Shown here: piece by piece, positions 15,048 to 23,490 of the stretch
How positions within the stretch are numbered: position 1 is the first letter of the stretch
Layout: each line of letters begins with the position of its first letter
The notes under the pieces: model-generated
Database searches by the model: none
Told to the model about the DNA's origin: nothing
What the model saw: only the letters and a program-made list of their open reading frames with translations
Translations under genes and position numbers: made by a program
Assembly: GCF_000829515.1 (NCBI RefSeq)
Contig: NZ_JXRR01000017.1
Span: forward strand, 248,001-312,000
From: Jeotgalibacillus campisalis
GTDB taxonomy: Bacteria; Bacillota; Bacilli; Bacillales; Jeotgalibacillaceae
Direction: 5' to 3'
Length of the DNA stretch: 64,000 nt

Positions 15048-15434
15048 TCACTCCTGAGCTTGTTTTTTGAGCTTTCGATACCTTCTAGCTACTCCGGTTT
15101 GAGAAAATCCAAGCATTTTCCCGATGTCGTGACCGGACATCCCCTTACTTAACCAACCTTCATAATCCTCTTTGGTGAATGTCATTTTTGTTGGTCTACC
15201 TTCTGATATTCGTTTCCTGTACCAACCTTGCTCATGGTCACTGAAAGAGGGAGATAGTTGACCTCCGATTTGCCTTAACTCTTTGTAAAAAGGGCAATCT
15301 CCGCATATCTCCTGCCTGACTACTGTGTGATCTATAACATTTCGATCGCAATGGTTGCAGTGCTCCAAAGTGATTTGAGTTTCGCGATGAAGTAACGCTA
15401 TTCTTCGTTTCTTTTTTTCAGGTGATGCAATCAT
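15048..15434 (-). CDS. Zinc-finger HTH phage protein
   Basis: A 128-residue protein. Residues ~25-55 hold 'CNHCDRN' and 'CGDCPFYKEL', matching the zf-C2HCIx2C type common in Bacillus phages. The C-terminus has a helix-turn-helix ('MSGHDIGKMLGFSQTGVARR'). It may be a DNA-binding regulator. ATG at 15434 follows GGAGGG at six bases, and the first bases overlap the stop of the DnaD gene. Confidence 0.65.
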   Translation of the reverse strand: MIASPEKKKRRIALLHRETQITLEHCNHCDRNVIDHTVVRQEICGDCPFYKELRQIGGQLSPSFSDHEQGWYRKRISEGRPTKMTFTKEDYEGWLSKGMSGHDIGKMLGFSQTGVARRYRKLKKQAQE

Positions 15435-16267
15435 CACATTCCCTCCTGCTTCTTTCGTTTTCTTCGTTCCAAGTACGCCAGCTTCTTCGCTTCAAAGTCC
15501 TCTCCGGCTTCCTCTTGATAGTTCTGCTGATGCCTGTTTTCAAACCATTCAGGCAGCTGCTCTTTTCGTGCTGGCTTTTGATTAAAGGATCGCTTCGTCT
15601 GCTTTGATCGTTCATGCTGAAGATCCAGCCCCTTGATATCTTCTAAACTCTTAACATTCGCATTTGCCCATCGTTTTAAGATGCCCTCAGCGTAGCTCCA
15701 GGTCTTATTGTCTTTAGCAGCTCGTTTAATCGCTTCACAAACGATTTCTTCTGAAAAGTCCTCTGCCCACATGATGATTTCCTGTGTTGCCAGTGGTGAT
15801 AATATGCCGATATTCTGTTGATAGAGCATCACCGCATCCATACCCTCTGCTTTGTCCTCTGTCGGCTTTTGAGGTTGTTCAGGTGCTTTGGCTTCCTTCT
15901 TTTCTGGTAACCTCTCAACCTCTTTATTCGATTCTCTATCAGGGTCCATAACGGTCACGACTGTATAAGAACGCTTAACTTTTTGTAGCTTTACGAATCC
16001 GAGCTTTTCAAGCTTTTCTAATTTGCGCCAGATTACTAATGCCTCCGATTTGGCATATCCTTCACCAGCAACCGCCTCTGCAAGTTTATTGCGGCCCGTG
16101 ATCAATTGGTCCTCATGCAGCTCAACGGTGCCTTGCGTGAGGCGTGCGGTAGTTTTTTTATATGTTTTTTCAAATAAACAATAGGTGTAGACCCTCATCA
16201 ACAAAGGATCGTGCCAAACCGTCTCCCTTGCTGACATATGCAGTTTGGCGAATCCCTTCACGTCCAA
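15434..16267 (-). CDS. DnaD-domain replisome organiser
   Basis: A 277-residue protein. The N-terminal ~100 residues look like a winged helix ('GRNKLAEAVAGEGYAKSEAL'), then a charged Pro/Glu linker, then a DnaD_2 domain at ~145-212 with 'YAEGILKRWANANVKSLEDI', and a basic tail. Such proteins bind the phage origin and load the host helicase. The start is TTG at 16267 with AGGAGG six bases upstream; the frame extends to 16342 but overlaps the previous gene. No dnaC-like loader follows. Confidence 0.82.
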   Translation of the reverse strand: MDVKGFAKLHMSARETVWHDPLLMRVYTYCLFEKTYKKTTARLTQGTVELHEDQLITGRNKLAEAVAGEGYAKSEALVIWRKLEKLEKLGFVKLQKVKRSYTVVTVMDPDRESNKEVERLPEKKEAKAPEQPQKPTEDKAEGMDAVMLYQQNIGILSPLATQEIIMWAEDFSEEIVCEAIKRAAKDNKTWSYAEGILKRWANANVKSLEDIKGLDLQHERSKQTKRSFNQKPARKEQLPEWFENRHQQNYQEEAGEDFEAKKLAYLERRKRKKQEGM

Positions 16268-16268
16268 T

Positions 16269-16454
16269 TCAATCCTCCTTAACTTGTTTGACGTAGCCCC
16301 GATAAACCAAAGCGATCGGTACCTCATATTTATCTGGTGCATTCATTCCAGCTACCCTGTGCGGATTTATTGCTTCATATTCTTTCGTGTACACCCATTT
16401 AAAGCCTTCCTGGGCAATTGCTTGACCTGTTGTATTTGCTACAGATATAGGCAT
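16269..16454 (-). CDS. 61-residue phage protein, unknown
   Basis: A short protein (MPISVANTTGQAIAQEGFKW and on). AAAGGAGG at seven bases before the ATG and an end two bases from the DnaD gene start make it a real gene. The ribosome site of the DnaD gene lies inside its 3' end. No family is recognised. Confidence 0.6.
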   Translation of the reverse strand: MPISVANTTGQAIAQEGFKWVYTKEYEAINPHRVAGMNAPDKYEVPIALVYRGYVKQVKED

Positions 16455-16495
16455 GCGGTATCCTCCTTTTTCCGGTGCGTGTGGTCGAACGGTTG

Positions 16496-16927
16496 CTATA
16501 TCAGTTTTTCAAGTTCAGGTTTTAAGTTTTTAATGCAGTCTTTCATAGTAAAACTGACATAAGAGCCTTCTTTATAATCCGAGTAACGTTTTACCACTTC
16601 ATTTGGAGAGTAGGTGTATCCCATTAAACGAATGTATTTTTGTATTTTTTCGTATGGGTCTTGTTCTTCTTCAAAACTCCGATAGTTTTCTCTTTTCATG
16701 AATGCTGTCATACAAGCCGATTCAAGCGGTTCGTCATCTGGATCGCCTACAACAACATAATGCGGGACTACATAATATTGTTTTCCGCATTCAGTACACT
16801 TAGGATCATCAAATTCATAAGAGTTTGATTTTCCTACTTGTAAATTATTAAAATCAAAGTCCGCATTCTCGAATACTACAAACCCTTTACATTTAGGTAC
16901 ATTGCATTTATTAGCTTCAATAGACAT
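16496..16927 (-). CDS. Zinc-ribbon protein, unknown
   Basis: A 143-residue protein with CNVPKC (8-13) and CTECGKQY (~44) forming a probable zinc ribbon, followed by a mixed alpha/beta acidic part. AAGGAGGG lies at good spacing. It is in the early operon between the MBL-fold gene and the DnaD gene. I cannot assign a function. Confidence 0.6.
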   Translation of the reverse strand: MSIEANKCNVPKCKGFVVFENADFDFNNLQVGKSNSYEFDDPKCTECGKQYYVVPHYVVVGDPDDEPLESACMTAFMKRENYRSFEEEQDPYEKIQKYIRLMGYTYSPNEVVKRYSDYKEGSYVSFTMKDCIKNLKPELEKLI

Positions 16928-16972
16928 CTCTTGCCCTCCTTATAGTTTTAACCGTTTGCTTCAACGGCCCGA

Positions 16973-17680
16973 CTACTGACTGGCTACTTTTACGATCTTC
17001 CCAGTGACCTTCTGGACCTCTCTTTTGAAGAGCTCTTCATCTGAATTGTTATCGCTCAGATGCAGCAACCAGATCTCTTGGACCTTGCTTAGGTCATTCG
17101 CTTTGAAAAATCCCAGTGCGTTTTCTAAGCTAAAATGAGACTGCATCAATCTTTTCTTCATGATTTTCGGTACTCGACCAGAAGCGATATTCTCCTTCAA
17201 GATGTCCAGGCTATAATTGGTCTCGATCATGATGTGTGTTAGGTCTTTGAATTTGTATTTGATGTAATAGGTGTCAGTAGCGAATAGCAGCTTCTCACCA
17301 ACATCGTTTTGAAGAAGGAAACCGAATGGCTCTGATACGTCATGCTGCACATCGAAAGGCAAGATGGTCCATGTTCCTACTTTGAATGGTTTCTTTGCTT
17401 CCACCTTATTGATCCGGTGGTGATTCTCTCCGATAGCCTCTGCGGTTCCTGGAGACATGTACACATCAATCCCTGCTCTCAGCACTTCTTTCAACCCTAA
17501 TCGATGATCACCATGTTCATGACTGATCAGGCAGCCTGCTATGTCAGAAGTCTTGAAATTTAGTTTTCTTTGGATGTCGCGGAACTTTATGCCAGCTTCC
17601 AAGAGTAAAGAAGTACGCCCATCTGAGATGTGATAGGCGTTCCCCCTACTGCTTGAACCAAGTACCTTTATTTCAATCAC
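16973..17680 (-). CDS. MBL-fold hydrolase (putative nuclease)
   Basis: A 235-residue metallo-beta-lactamase-fold protein with the HEHGDH motif at 54-59 and 'LLFATDTYYI' plus 'LLHLSDNN' later in the fold, like YycJ/WalJ-type exonuclease relatives. In phages it commonly follows recT, as here, and may process DNA ends for recombination. Its GTG start overlaps the recT stop (GTGA), so it is coupled. Confidence 0.82.
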   Translation of the reverse strand: MIEIKVLGSSSRGNAYHISDGRTSLLLEAGIKFRDIQRKLNFKTSDIAGCLISHEHGDHRLGLKEVLRAGIDVYMSPGTAEAIGENHHRINKVEAKKPFKVGTWTILPFDVQHDVSEPFGFLLQNDVGEKLLFATDTYYIKYKFKDLTHIMIETNYSLDILKENIASGRVPKIMKKRLMQSHFSLENALGFFKANDLSKVQEIWLLHLSDNNSDEELFKREVQKVTGKIVKVASQ

Positions 17681-18633
17681 CAGCCTGGACCACCGGACGA
17701 TTCTGTTTCTTTCTCCGGCTCTTTCTGAGACTCTTCAAAATCATTGAAAAGAGAGTTTTCTTTTCTTTCTTCTACCTCATAATCAATGACATCTTTCTTT
17801 CTTTTAGGCTTTTCTTCTTCGAAATCAAGAGATTCTTTATTCGCTTTTTCTTTAATTTCATATTCTGGATTAAGCTCTTTTCTTTCATTTTCGAATTCGT
17901 TTTCAGTTGTGCGATTAACCGCACCGATGAACAAGTCACTATCATCTGAAGTGTTAATAAATGCTTTAGCTGCACGATTGATTACCGTTCGTTTTGCCAT
18001 TTCTTGAGGGTACTTGTTTTGAACTGTACCCATGCTTGATTGCGACCAAGACGTTTTAATTTCTTCAATCGTCATAACGGTTAAGAACTGCACGCCATCC
18101 TCGCGTTCAATGATGCAGTAAGCACCTTCTATGTCATCTTTATTGCCCGTAGCTGCTTTCCAATCTACTTTGTGAGATTTAAAGGCTAATTGACCACGTT
18201 CGTTGTATTCGACTTCAAACTCTTCGCCTTTCCAGATTACGTTAGCCCAAATATCTTTTACTCCACTCATTCGTTTAATCACTGCTTGTGTGCCGTGATA
18301 AGAGCGAATAAACTGCATTTTGTCACCATAGACAATGAAATAACCTTGATTCTTTGCTACACTCAGCGCCTGGATCGCCATATCTTGCAATGAGAATGCG
18401 ACGCTTTCTTTTGTGGCACTATCCATGAGAGAAGTTTTCTTCTTGAAATCCACCTCTGTTAATTTGAAGTAAGCTGCTTGAATCGCATTAACAATCGAAT
18501 AATTTTCAGGGATGTTGATTTGATTGTTTTCAACCATGCTTTGAACCTTTTCAGCGACTTTAGTTACAAGTTCATTCTTCTTATTCGATTCTGCCGGCGC
18601 ATTGTTTTGGCTTTGCTGTAGCTGTTTTGACAT
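17677..18633 (-). CDS. recT: RecT-family single-strand annealing protein
   Basis: A 318-residue recombinase. It contains the family features 'NYSIVNAIQAAYFKLTEV', 'SVAFSLQDMAIQALSVAKNQ', 'GYFIVYGDKMQFIRSYHGTQ', 'QNKYPQEMAKRTVINRAAKA' and an acidic, Lys/Glu-rich tail. It would bind single strands and anneal them for phage recombination. It lies between an SbcC-like ATPase and the MBL-fold protein; these probably work together on DNA ends. Confidence 0.92.
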   Translation of the reverse strand: MSKQLQQSQNNAPAESNKKNELVTKVAEKVQSMVENNQINIPENYSIVNAIQAAYFKLTEVDFKKKTSLMDSATKESVAFSLQDMAIQALSVAKNQGYFIVYGDKMQFIRSYHGTQAVIKRMSGVKDIWANVIWKGEEFEVEYNERGQLAFKSHKVDWKAATGNKDDIEGAYCIIEREDGVQFLTVMTIEEIKTSWSQSSMGTVQNKYPQEMAKRTVINRAAKAFINTSDDSDLFIGAVNRTTENEFENERKELNPEYEIKEKANKESLDFEEEKPKRKKDVIDYEVEERKENSLFNDFEESQKEPEKETESSGGPGW

Positions 18634-18661
18634 TTTTAATTCCTCCTAATATCTTTTTTGA

Positions 18662-18913
18662 TCAATCGCAATATGAACGGTTGCAATGTGGACAACCTGT
18701 TACTAGTTGTTCGCTGGCTTTTTTAACTGTGATACCTGTGGTGTGTTCTTTTTCGAACTGAGTACCAGGGTTATAAGTTCTTTTATGCGCTGTATAAATG
18801 TTCTTTCTACAATTCCAACAGTTGCCACTGGCAGGAGCAAAGTGAGGTGCTCCTGATTCTTGGCAATATTCTTTTTGCGCTTTTATCGCTTCTAATTCAT
18901 TGAATTCAGACAT
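18662..18913 (-). CDS. Small Cys-rich phage protein
   Basis: An 83-residue protein with two CxxC pairs, 'CWNCRKN' and 'CPHCNRSYC', probably holding zinc. It sits between the SbcC-like ATPase (1 base) and recT. The function is unknown; the position suggests a helper in recombination. Confidence 0.55.
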   Translation of the reverse strand: MSEFNELEAIKAQKEYCQESGAPHFAPASGNCWNCRKNIYTAHKRTYNPGTQFEKEHTTGITVKKASEQLVTGCPHCNRSYCD

Positions 18914-18914
18914 A

Positions 18915-20894
18915 TTAAATGACCTCCTGGAGTTTGTTAGATTCTACTCGTAGTGTTTTATCTTGCTCAGATACGTAAAGCGTGATCAGCTGGGCATCAA
19001 TATCGATCAGCTTGCTGACTGACTCTGCATTATCGATGAAGACCGATGGCTCAAAGCCATAGTGCATCGCAAGTGTGCGGCAGATATCCAAGCCAACGTT
19101 GATGCGTGCTGCATTGTTCAAACCAGATCCGTATGGAACTCCTTTATAAAGCGTTTCGCACGTTTCTTTAAGTCCGCCATTGATTTGCTCAGTGAATAAT
19201 TTGAAGCGCGCATACTCAAAGCGACTGTTGATATTACTCTCGAGCAGATTTACTTTCGTGCGGATAAATTCTTCTGTAAGGAATAGCTCTTCTTCCAGTT
19301 CCTCGAACTTCTTAGCGAGCTCTCTTTCCTCTGCTTTCAGTTCCTCGATCCGTTTCTTAGCCTGTTCTGTCTGTTTGATCGATGCCAGAGACACGTTCAA
19401 ATCATTAGACTGTCTTTTTAGCTCTGCAATCTCTTCCCGAATGCCTGATACCTGTTCAAACGATTTTGATTTTGCTTGCTCAATTTCAGACTTGATCGAT
19501 TCGATCTCTTTTTCTTTTTCAACATAAGCCGGTACTTCTTCCACTTTGATCAAGCCTGCTTTGATATCCGCAAGTTCTTTTTCATACTTCTCGACATGCT
19601 TTAATTCGATGTCCAGGTCACGATCCAATTGGTTTTGTTCTTCTTTCAATTTCTCGATTTCAGCGGTGAACTTATCAACGTTTGATTTCATTTCTTTGCC
19701 CTGTGCTGTGATTCGCTCCAAGCTGTTTGCCTTATCGACATTAAAGTTTTCAAGTGCTTTATCACGAGCAGCCTTTAATTCATCTTCTGGCAATGCCTGG
19801 CCGCATGTTGGACATTCACATTGTTCTTTGTGTTCAAAGGTCTTTTTATCCACTTCAAACCATTTATTTCGTAATTCAGTTAGGTCATTCTTAATCCGTT
19901 TAATATTCATTTCTTTTTGCTGAATGTCGCGCTCTTTTGATTGGATGCTGTACTGGATGCTGTCTCTTGCTCGCTGTGCTTCAAAATAAACTTTCTGCAC
20001 CTGGACAGTCTGATTATTCGTGTAGGCTTGATGCTCGTTGCGGATCTTTTGAAGCTCACCTTCTGCGATCGTCAAAGCTCTTTCTTTAGCTGCTACATCA
20101 GAGCCACTATTGATGCTGTTGATCTGCTCTTGCTTCCGATCAATTTCACCAGAAAGGAAATCCAATTCAGCGTTGACATCTGTTTCACTCACATCGGATA
20201 GATCCGGCATCGATCTTGTCAGTTCATCAATCCTGACCGGAATACGTTCAAGCTCTTCGTTGATCTTTTTCTTAGAGGAAGCAATAACCTTGCGGTGGTC
20301 CTCAATTGACCTTTTGCCCAGAACATTTAACAGCTTTTCAAGGTCCTTATGGCTGTTAATAACCTCTTGATCAGTGATGTCTCCTGCAATGTCTAACAGC
20401 GTTTGTCGGCGCTTTTCCCAGTGCAGTTGCTCATTGAAATAGGATGGATTGGTAAGGAGCTTGAACACTTCTTCATTCGCAATTGATTCAACGAATTTGT
20501 TGTACTCGCCCTTTTTAACTGGCACTCCATCAATCTCGTATTCTGTTTGGTGCCCCGAAAATTCTTTTGTTGCTTTGCCTCGTGTTTTCACCCATTTTTC
20601 AGAGTACGTTTTTTGAAGCGTGGTGACTTGTCCATCAATATCGATGGTTGCTGCTACCGAATGATCCAGACCACTTAAATGCTTGTTCTCTGAAGTGAGG
20701 GTTTTAATCTCAAAGTCCTTTTTATTCTGGCTGTCCTTGTCAAACAGCAACCAAAGGAATGAATCGAACAAAGTTGTTTTGCCAGTTGCATTATCACCGA
20801 AAACTTTCACATCGCCGCCGTTTAGCTCCAGTGTGAAATCCTTAATTCCTTTGAAGTTCAGCAAAGTAAGTGTGATCAGCTTCATCTTTTTCAT
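18915..20894 (-). CDS. SbcC/Rad50-like AAA ATPase
   Basis: A 659-residue SMC-like ATPase. Walker A GDNATGKTT is at 33-41. Two long coiled coils flank a CPTC zinc hook at ~362-365 ('CECPTCGQALPEDE'). The C-terminal head has a degenerate signature ('GSGLNNAARINVGLDICRTL') and 'VFIDNAES' in place of a typical Walker B. It is shorter than bacterial SbcC and no SbcD partner is seen. Adjacent recT and MBL-fold genes suggest a phage recombination set in which the MBL protein might supply the nuclease (inference). Confidence 0.85.
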   Translation of the reverse strand: MKKMKLITLTLLNFKGIKDFTLELNGGDVKVFGDNATGKTTLFDSFLWLLFDKDSQNKKDFEIKTLTSENKHLSGLDHSVAATIDIDGQVTTLQKTYSEKWVKTRGKATKEFSGHQTEYEIDGVPVKKGEYNKFVESIANEEVFKLLTNPSYFNEQLHWEKRRQTLLDIAGDITDQEVINSHKDLEKLLNVLGKRSIEDHRKVIASSKKKINEELERIPVRIDELTRSMPDLSDVSETDVNAELDFLSGEIDRKQEQINSINSGSDVAAKERALTIAEGELQKIRNEHQAYTNNQTVQVQKVYFEAQRARDSIQYSIQSKERDIQQKEMNIKRIKNDLTELRNKWFEVDKKTFEHKEQCECPTCGQALPEDELKAARDKALENFNVDKANSLERITAQGKEMKSNVDKFTAEIEKLKEEQNQLDRDLDIELKHVEKYEKELADIKAGLIKVEEVPAYVEKEKEIESIKSEIEQAKSKSFEQVSGIREEIAELKRQSNDLNVSLASIKQTEQAKKRIEELKAEERELAKKFEELEEELFLTEEFIRTKVNLLESNINSRFEYARFKLFTEQINGGLKETCETLYKGVPYGSGLNNAARINVGLDICRTLAMHYGFEPSVFIDNAESVSKLIDIDAQLITLYVSEQDKTLRVESNKLQEVI

Positions 20895-21082
20895 TACGCT
20901 CTACCTCCCTGGTAAACTCTTAGTTCCTGTAGCGTGTCCATGCGATTCATTTCATAAATCTCATGCAATTGATCAAATGCCGGTGATCCGACCAATGTAT
21001 CTTTATGCTTTTCAAGCCATTGATGCAGCTCGTGAATGACTGCTTCATCCTGAGTAAGTGGTTCTGCAATTGTTAAATTCAT
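20894..21082 (-). CDS. 62-residue helical phage protein
   Basis: A small acidic, helix-rich protein (MNLTIAEPLTQDEAVIHELH and on). AAGGAGG precedes the ATG and its last base overlaps the ATPase start, so it is coupled to it. No family is recognised. Its leader holds a divergent promoter and small-RNA candidate (21098-21187). Confidence 0.55.
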   Translation of the reverse strand: MNLTIAEPLTQDEAVIHELHQWLEKHKDTLVGSPAFDQLHEIYEMNRMDTLQELRVYQGGRA

Positions 21083-21097
21083 TTCAATTCCGCCTCC

Positions 21098-21187
21098 TTG
21101 TGTTTTGAGGCGCTGCTATGTATAATGAAATTAACGACTATAGCAACGCCCAAGACCGTTTCAGTGCCCTCTGTACGGTCTTTTTTA
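21098..21187 (+). ncRNA. Candidate small antisense RNA (promoter plus terminator)
   Basis: On the + strand, against all surrounding genes, TTGTGT (21098-21103) is 17 bases from a perfect TATAAT (21121-21126). Transcription would start near 21133. An intrinsic terminator follows: AAGACCGT (21152-21159) pairs with ACGGTCTT (21175-21182) and runs into a six-T tract. The RNA would be about 54 nt with a CAG/CTG inner stem. An 11-bp inverted repeat (21109-21119 and 21140-21150) flanks the -10 box. It is antisense to the leader of the 21082 gene and touches the stop of the next gene. Size and layout recall type I antitoxin RNAs, but no toxin ORF is seen. Confidence 0.55.
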
Positions 21188-21427
21188 TTTGTCCTCATCT
21201 ACATCTTCGTCGTAAATATCATTCATGGAATCAATGAATTCCGCGTTACCATCCCCGTCTGAATCTCCCATATATTCACCGTTTAAAAAATATTGATAAC
21301 CAGTGTATGGCACTTTCTCAACGCAATTGTCGCAATAGACTTCATTATCAATTTCGAAATGATCTGTCTCTGGCGGTATGCGTTCAGAGCAATCGAAACA
21401 AACTCTTTTGCTACTCACATCAGGCAA
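21185..21427 (-). CDS. LIM/zinc-ribbon-like acidic protein
   Basis: An 80-residue protein with 'CFDCSERIPP' and 'VYCDNCVEKV' (two Cys pairs) and a very acidic C-terminus ('GDSDGDGNAEFIDSMNDIYD'). It starts with TTG at 21427, six bases after AGGAGGG. It overlaps the end of the antisense RNA candidate. The function is unknown. Confidence 0.55.
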   Translation of the reverse strand: MPDVSSKRVCFDCSERIPPETDHFEIDNEVYCDNCVEKVPYTGYQYFLNGEYMGDSDGDGNAEFIDSMNDIYDEDVDEDK

Positions 21428-21444
21428 TATAATCCCTCCTATTC

Positions 21445-21609
21445 CTATTCTTGCTTAATCCCCTGCATAAAATCCTGCGCCTGCTGCCTGTCATATCCTG
21501 CTTTTTCAAACCAGACATCAAAGTAGTCATACACTTCATCTGGCTTTGCACCTTCTGCCAGTAACCTTCTGACTTTGCGATCAAGGATCGGTTGGTATGA
21601 TGTTTTCAA
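21445..21609 (-). CDS. 54-residue phage protein, unknown
   Basis: A small ORF from TTG at 21609 (GGGGAGG seven bases upstream), reading MKTSYQPILDRKVRRLLAEG and a helical rest. The start overlaps the stop of the upstream gene (TTGA). It looks helical and soluble; no family is recognised. Confidence 0.55.
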   Translation of the reverse strand: MKTSYQPILDRKVRRLLAEGAKPDEVYDYFDVWFEKAGYDRQQAQDFMQGIKQE

Positions 21610-22130
21610 TTAGTCACCTCCCCGGCTACAATCCCCCTGGCAACCCACTTTGCATCATTCTGCTCATAGGCTTTCCGTAGATTGATCTTGGTGTCATCTG
21701 ATACGACTGCTTTCAGGATCTTCACCCATTTCTCTACATCGATCAGTTCCTGCACCAACCCTTCAACCTCCTGCAACTCCCACGAATCCAGATTGTCTAA
21801 CGGTCTAGCAAAGTCGATCTTTAGAAGGTTCGAAATCCCTTCATTCAGTTCTCTCAATGCAATCTCTTTTACTGCTGATGGATGAAGCAACGCTTTCGGT
21901 CCATTCGGTTTACTTGGACCCATTCCCGTGTATTCCTTAATGACTTGCATGACCAGCCATGGATCAGGCCGTTTCTCGATGACCATATTGCAGATGTCCG
22001 AAGGAATGTCTGTGCGGTTATTTTCGTAATGAGACCATGATTCTCGTGAAATAGGTAACTCTAATTCCAGCACCAATTGCTCTTGATTAAGGTCTGCCCT
22101 GACCCGTCTCAACTCTCTACCAACGCCCAT
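21606..22130 (-). CDS. Phage regulator-like protein with XRE-type HTH
   Basis: A 174-residue protein. The first ~45 residues resemble an XRE helix-turn-helix ('ELRRVRADLNQEQLVLELEL' then 'SRESWSHYENN'), and the rest is helical. It may be a regulator or a replication-linked protein such as those found in Bacillus prophage early operons. The function is not known. Confidence 0.6.
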   Translation of the reverse strand: MGVGRELRRVRADLNQEQLVLELELPISRESWSHYENNRTDIPSDICNMVIEKRPDPWLVMQVIKEYTGMGPSKPNGPKALLHPSAVKEIALRELNEGISNLLKIDFARPLDNLDSWELQEVEGLVQELIDVEKWVKILKAVVSDDTKINLRKAYEQNDAKWVARGIVAGEVTN

Positions 22131-22183
22131 TTTTTCGAATCCTCCTACTACCAGTTATTTTGTGATTCCGATATATACTTTAG

Positions 22184-22321
22184 TTAAGAAGCAAAAGAGT
22201 CTTTTTCTTTCTCTTTTGCGACCCACTCAGGTACAACATGCTCTGCGAAGAAATCTGCCATTTCTCGCAAGGTCTCTTTACTTGGTGGAAAATCATGCAC
22301 TGTATAAGTTTGATTAGCCAT
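22184..22321 (-). CDS. 45-residue phage protein, unknown
   Basis: An ORF coding MANQTYTVHDFPPSKETLRE and 25 more residues, helical and acidic. A GAGAGG-type site precedes the ATG closely. It lies between the HTH gene and the antirepressor, in an otherwise empty gap of about 200 bases. No family is recognised. Confidence 0.5.
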   Translation of the reverse strand: MANQTYTVHDFPPSKETLREMADFFAEHVVPEWVAKEKEKDSFAS

Positions 22322-22338
22322 TGCCTCTCTCACCCTTT

Positions 22339-23112
22339 CTAAATGGCTTTATAGTTGGTTCCTAGAAACTTGTTCACGAAGTAGATTTGACCTCGACCAG
22401 TAACCTTGCTCGTTCTGGTCTGTCTGATCGCTCCGCCATTCCCACTGCGGACACCCTTTTTAATTTCGAACAATCCCATGTTCATTGCTTTTTGAGTAGG
22501 GAGGTTGTAACTCTCTCCTACCTTCCTGCTCAGGTATCCTTTTTCTCTTAACCAGGCGAATAATCGTTTCTCTCCGATCTCTACGCCTTTCTGTTTTAAC
22601 AGGAGCGCTAATTCTCTGATTAAGATGGAATCCCTTGAAATCTCTAATGCTTCAGCTAAGACAACCTTTGGACGATCCTGCTCGATCTTTTGCTCGGCTG
22701 CCTCTCTCGCTGAACGTTCCTCTTTCAAGGTGGTTAAGATCTTGATCATGTTGTCAGGATCAGCAAGCATCTTGTCCAGTGTTTCTGGTGTGGCGTATGC
22801 GCCATGTTTTCTAATAGTCGGAATCACTTCGTGAGTGATCCACCGTTTAAACTTCTTGGCTTGCGGCCTTGTGCTTGTGATGACTAATGAGTAAAGCCCA
22901 GCTTCATTGACTACATTGGTTAACTGCTGACGATTAAGTGAATCGGTGAGGTAAACTTTTCTTACCTCATCTTCATCCAGCCTTGATACAGCTACTTTGT
23001 GGTTTGAATGATCAAGAACCTCGCATACATCTTTTGCAACGAACCAATGCTGATCATTTTGATCGATGATTCTGACCTGATGACCATCAAAAATCTTAGT
23101 GATTTGATTCAC
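22339..23112 (-). CDS. Phage antirepressor, BRO-N plus KilAC domains
   Basis: A 257-residue protein. Residues ~10-105 form a BRO-N domain ('WFVAKDVCEVLDHSNHKVAV', 'NEAGLYSLVITSTRPQAKKF', 'WITHEVIPTIRKHGAY'), then a linker, then a KilAC/ANT domain ('LLKQKGVEIGEKRLFAWLRE', 'GYLSRK'). Such proteins counter phage repressors after induction. The start is ambiguous: GTG at 23112 has AAAGG eleven bases upstream, while GTG at 23121 is too close. It overlaps the preceding small membrane-protein gene. Confidence 0.85.
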   Translation of the reverse strand: MNQITKIFDGHQVRIIDQNDQHWFVAKDVCEVLDHSNHKVAVSRLDEDEVRKVYLTDSLNRQQLTNVVNEAGLYSLVITSTRPQAKKFKRWITHEVIPTIRKHGAYATPETLDKMLADPDNMIKILTTLKEERSAREAAEQKIEQDRPKVVLAEALEISRDSILIRELALLLKQKGVEIGEKRLFAWLREKGYLSRKVGESYNLPTQKAMNMGLFEIKKGVRSGNGGAIRQTRTSKVTGRGQIYFVNKFLGTNYKAI

Positions 23113-23215
23113 TCTGTTCACGACCTTTCTGAATGTCCTTAGTCGCTAATCCTTGCGTGATCCCGACACCGTAAGCGATCATGCATACCATCGTGCTGAT
23201 GATGATGTAGCTCAT
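23096..23215 (-). CDS. 39-residue small membrane protein
   Basis: An ORF coding MSYIIISTMVCMIAYGVGIT and a hydrophilic tail of 19 residues, giving one N-terminal membrane helix. GGTGA precedes the ATG. The start overlaps the stop of the upstream gene (ATGA) and the end overlaps the antirepressor start, so coding overlap supports reality. The function is unknown. Confidence 0.55.
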   Translation of the reverse strand: MSYIIISTMVCMIAYGVGITQGLATKDIQKGREQSESNH

Positions 23216-23373
23216 ACTCTCACCGCCTCTGCTTTTAGCATGTAAGCCTGGATGATCTCGTCCTGCACATCCTGGACACTGCGATTTGTTGCTTGCGCTA
23301 TTTCTTGGGCCTGTGACTGGATGATGACCGCTAGGTCAGAGAGTAGTTCACGATACATTTGCTTTGTGGTCAT
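23212..23373 (-). CDS. 53-residue helical phage protein
   Basis: An ORF coding MTTKQMYRELLSDLAVIIQS and on, probably a single long amphipathic helix. AAAGGG lies eight bases before the ATG. It overlaps both neighbouring small ORFs in different frames, a compact chain of early genes. The function is unknown. Confidence 0.55.
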   Translation of the reverse strand: MTTKQMYRELLSDLAVIIQSQAQEIAQATNRSVQDVQDEIIQAYMLKAEAVRV

Positions 23374-23479
23374 CTGTTTCACCCTTTCTCATGATCTCTG
23401 CCAGCGCCGGATACTCTTCAACGTTACTGGCGAGTCGCTCTGCTTCGGCAATGACTTGGTTGATGAATTGGTCTGTCAT
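23348..23479 (-). CDS. 43-residue phage protein, unknown
   Basis: An ORF coding MTDQFINQVIAEAERLASNV and 23 more residues. AAGGGGTG precedes the ATG at five bases. The 3' end overlaps the next small ORF by 26 bases. It is the second gene of the early operon after the Cro-like gene. No family is recognised. Confidence 0.5.
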   Translation of the reverse strand: MTDQFINQVIAEAERLASNVEEYPALAEIMRKGETDDHKANVS

Positions 23480-23490
23480 GCAGTCACCCC

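Noticed and set aside
19180-20370. Several Ser/Phe-rich + strand frames opposite the SbcC-like gene
   Set aside because: They are reverse-strand shadows of coiled-coil coding sequence and lack start signals.
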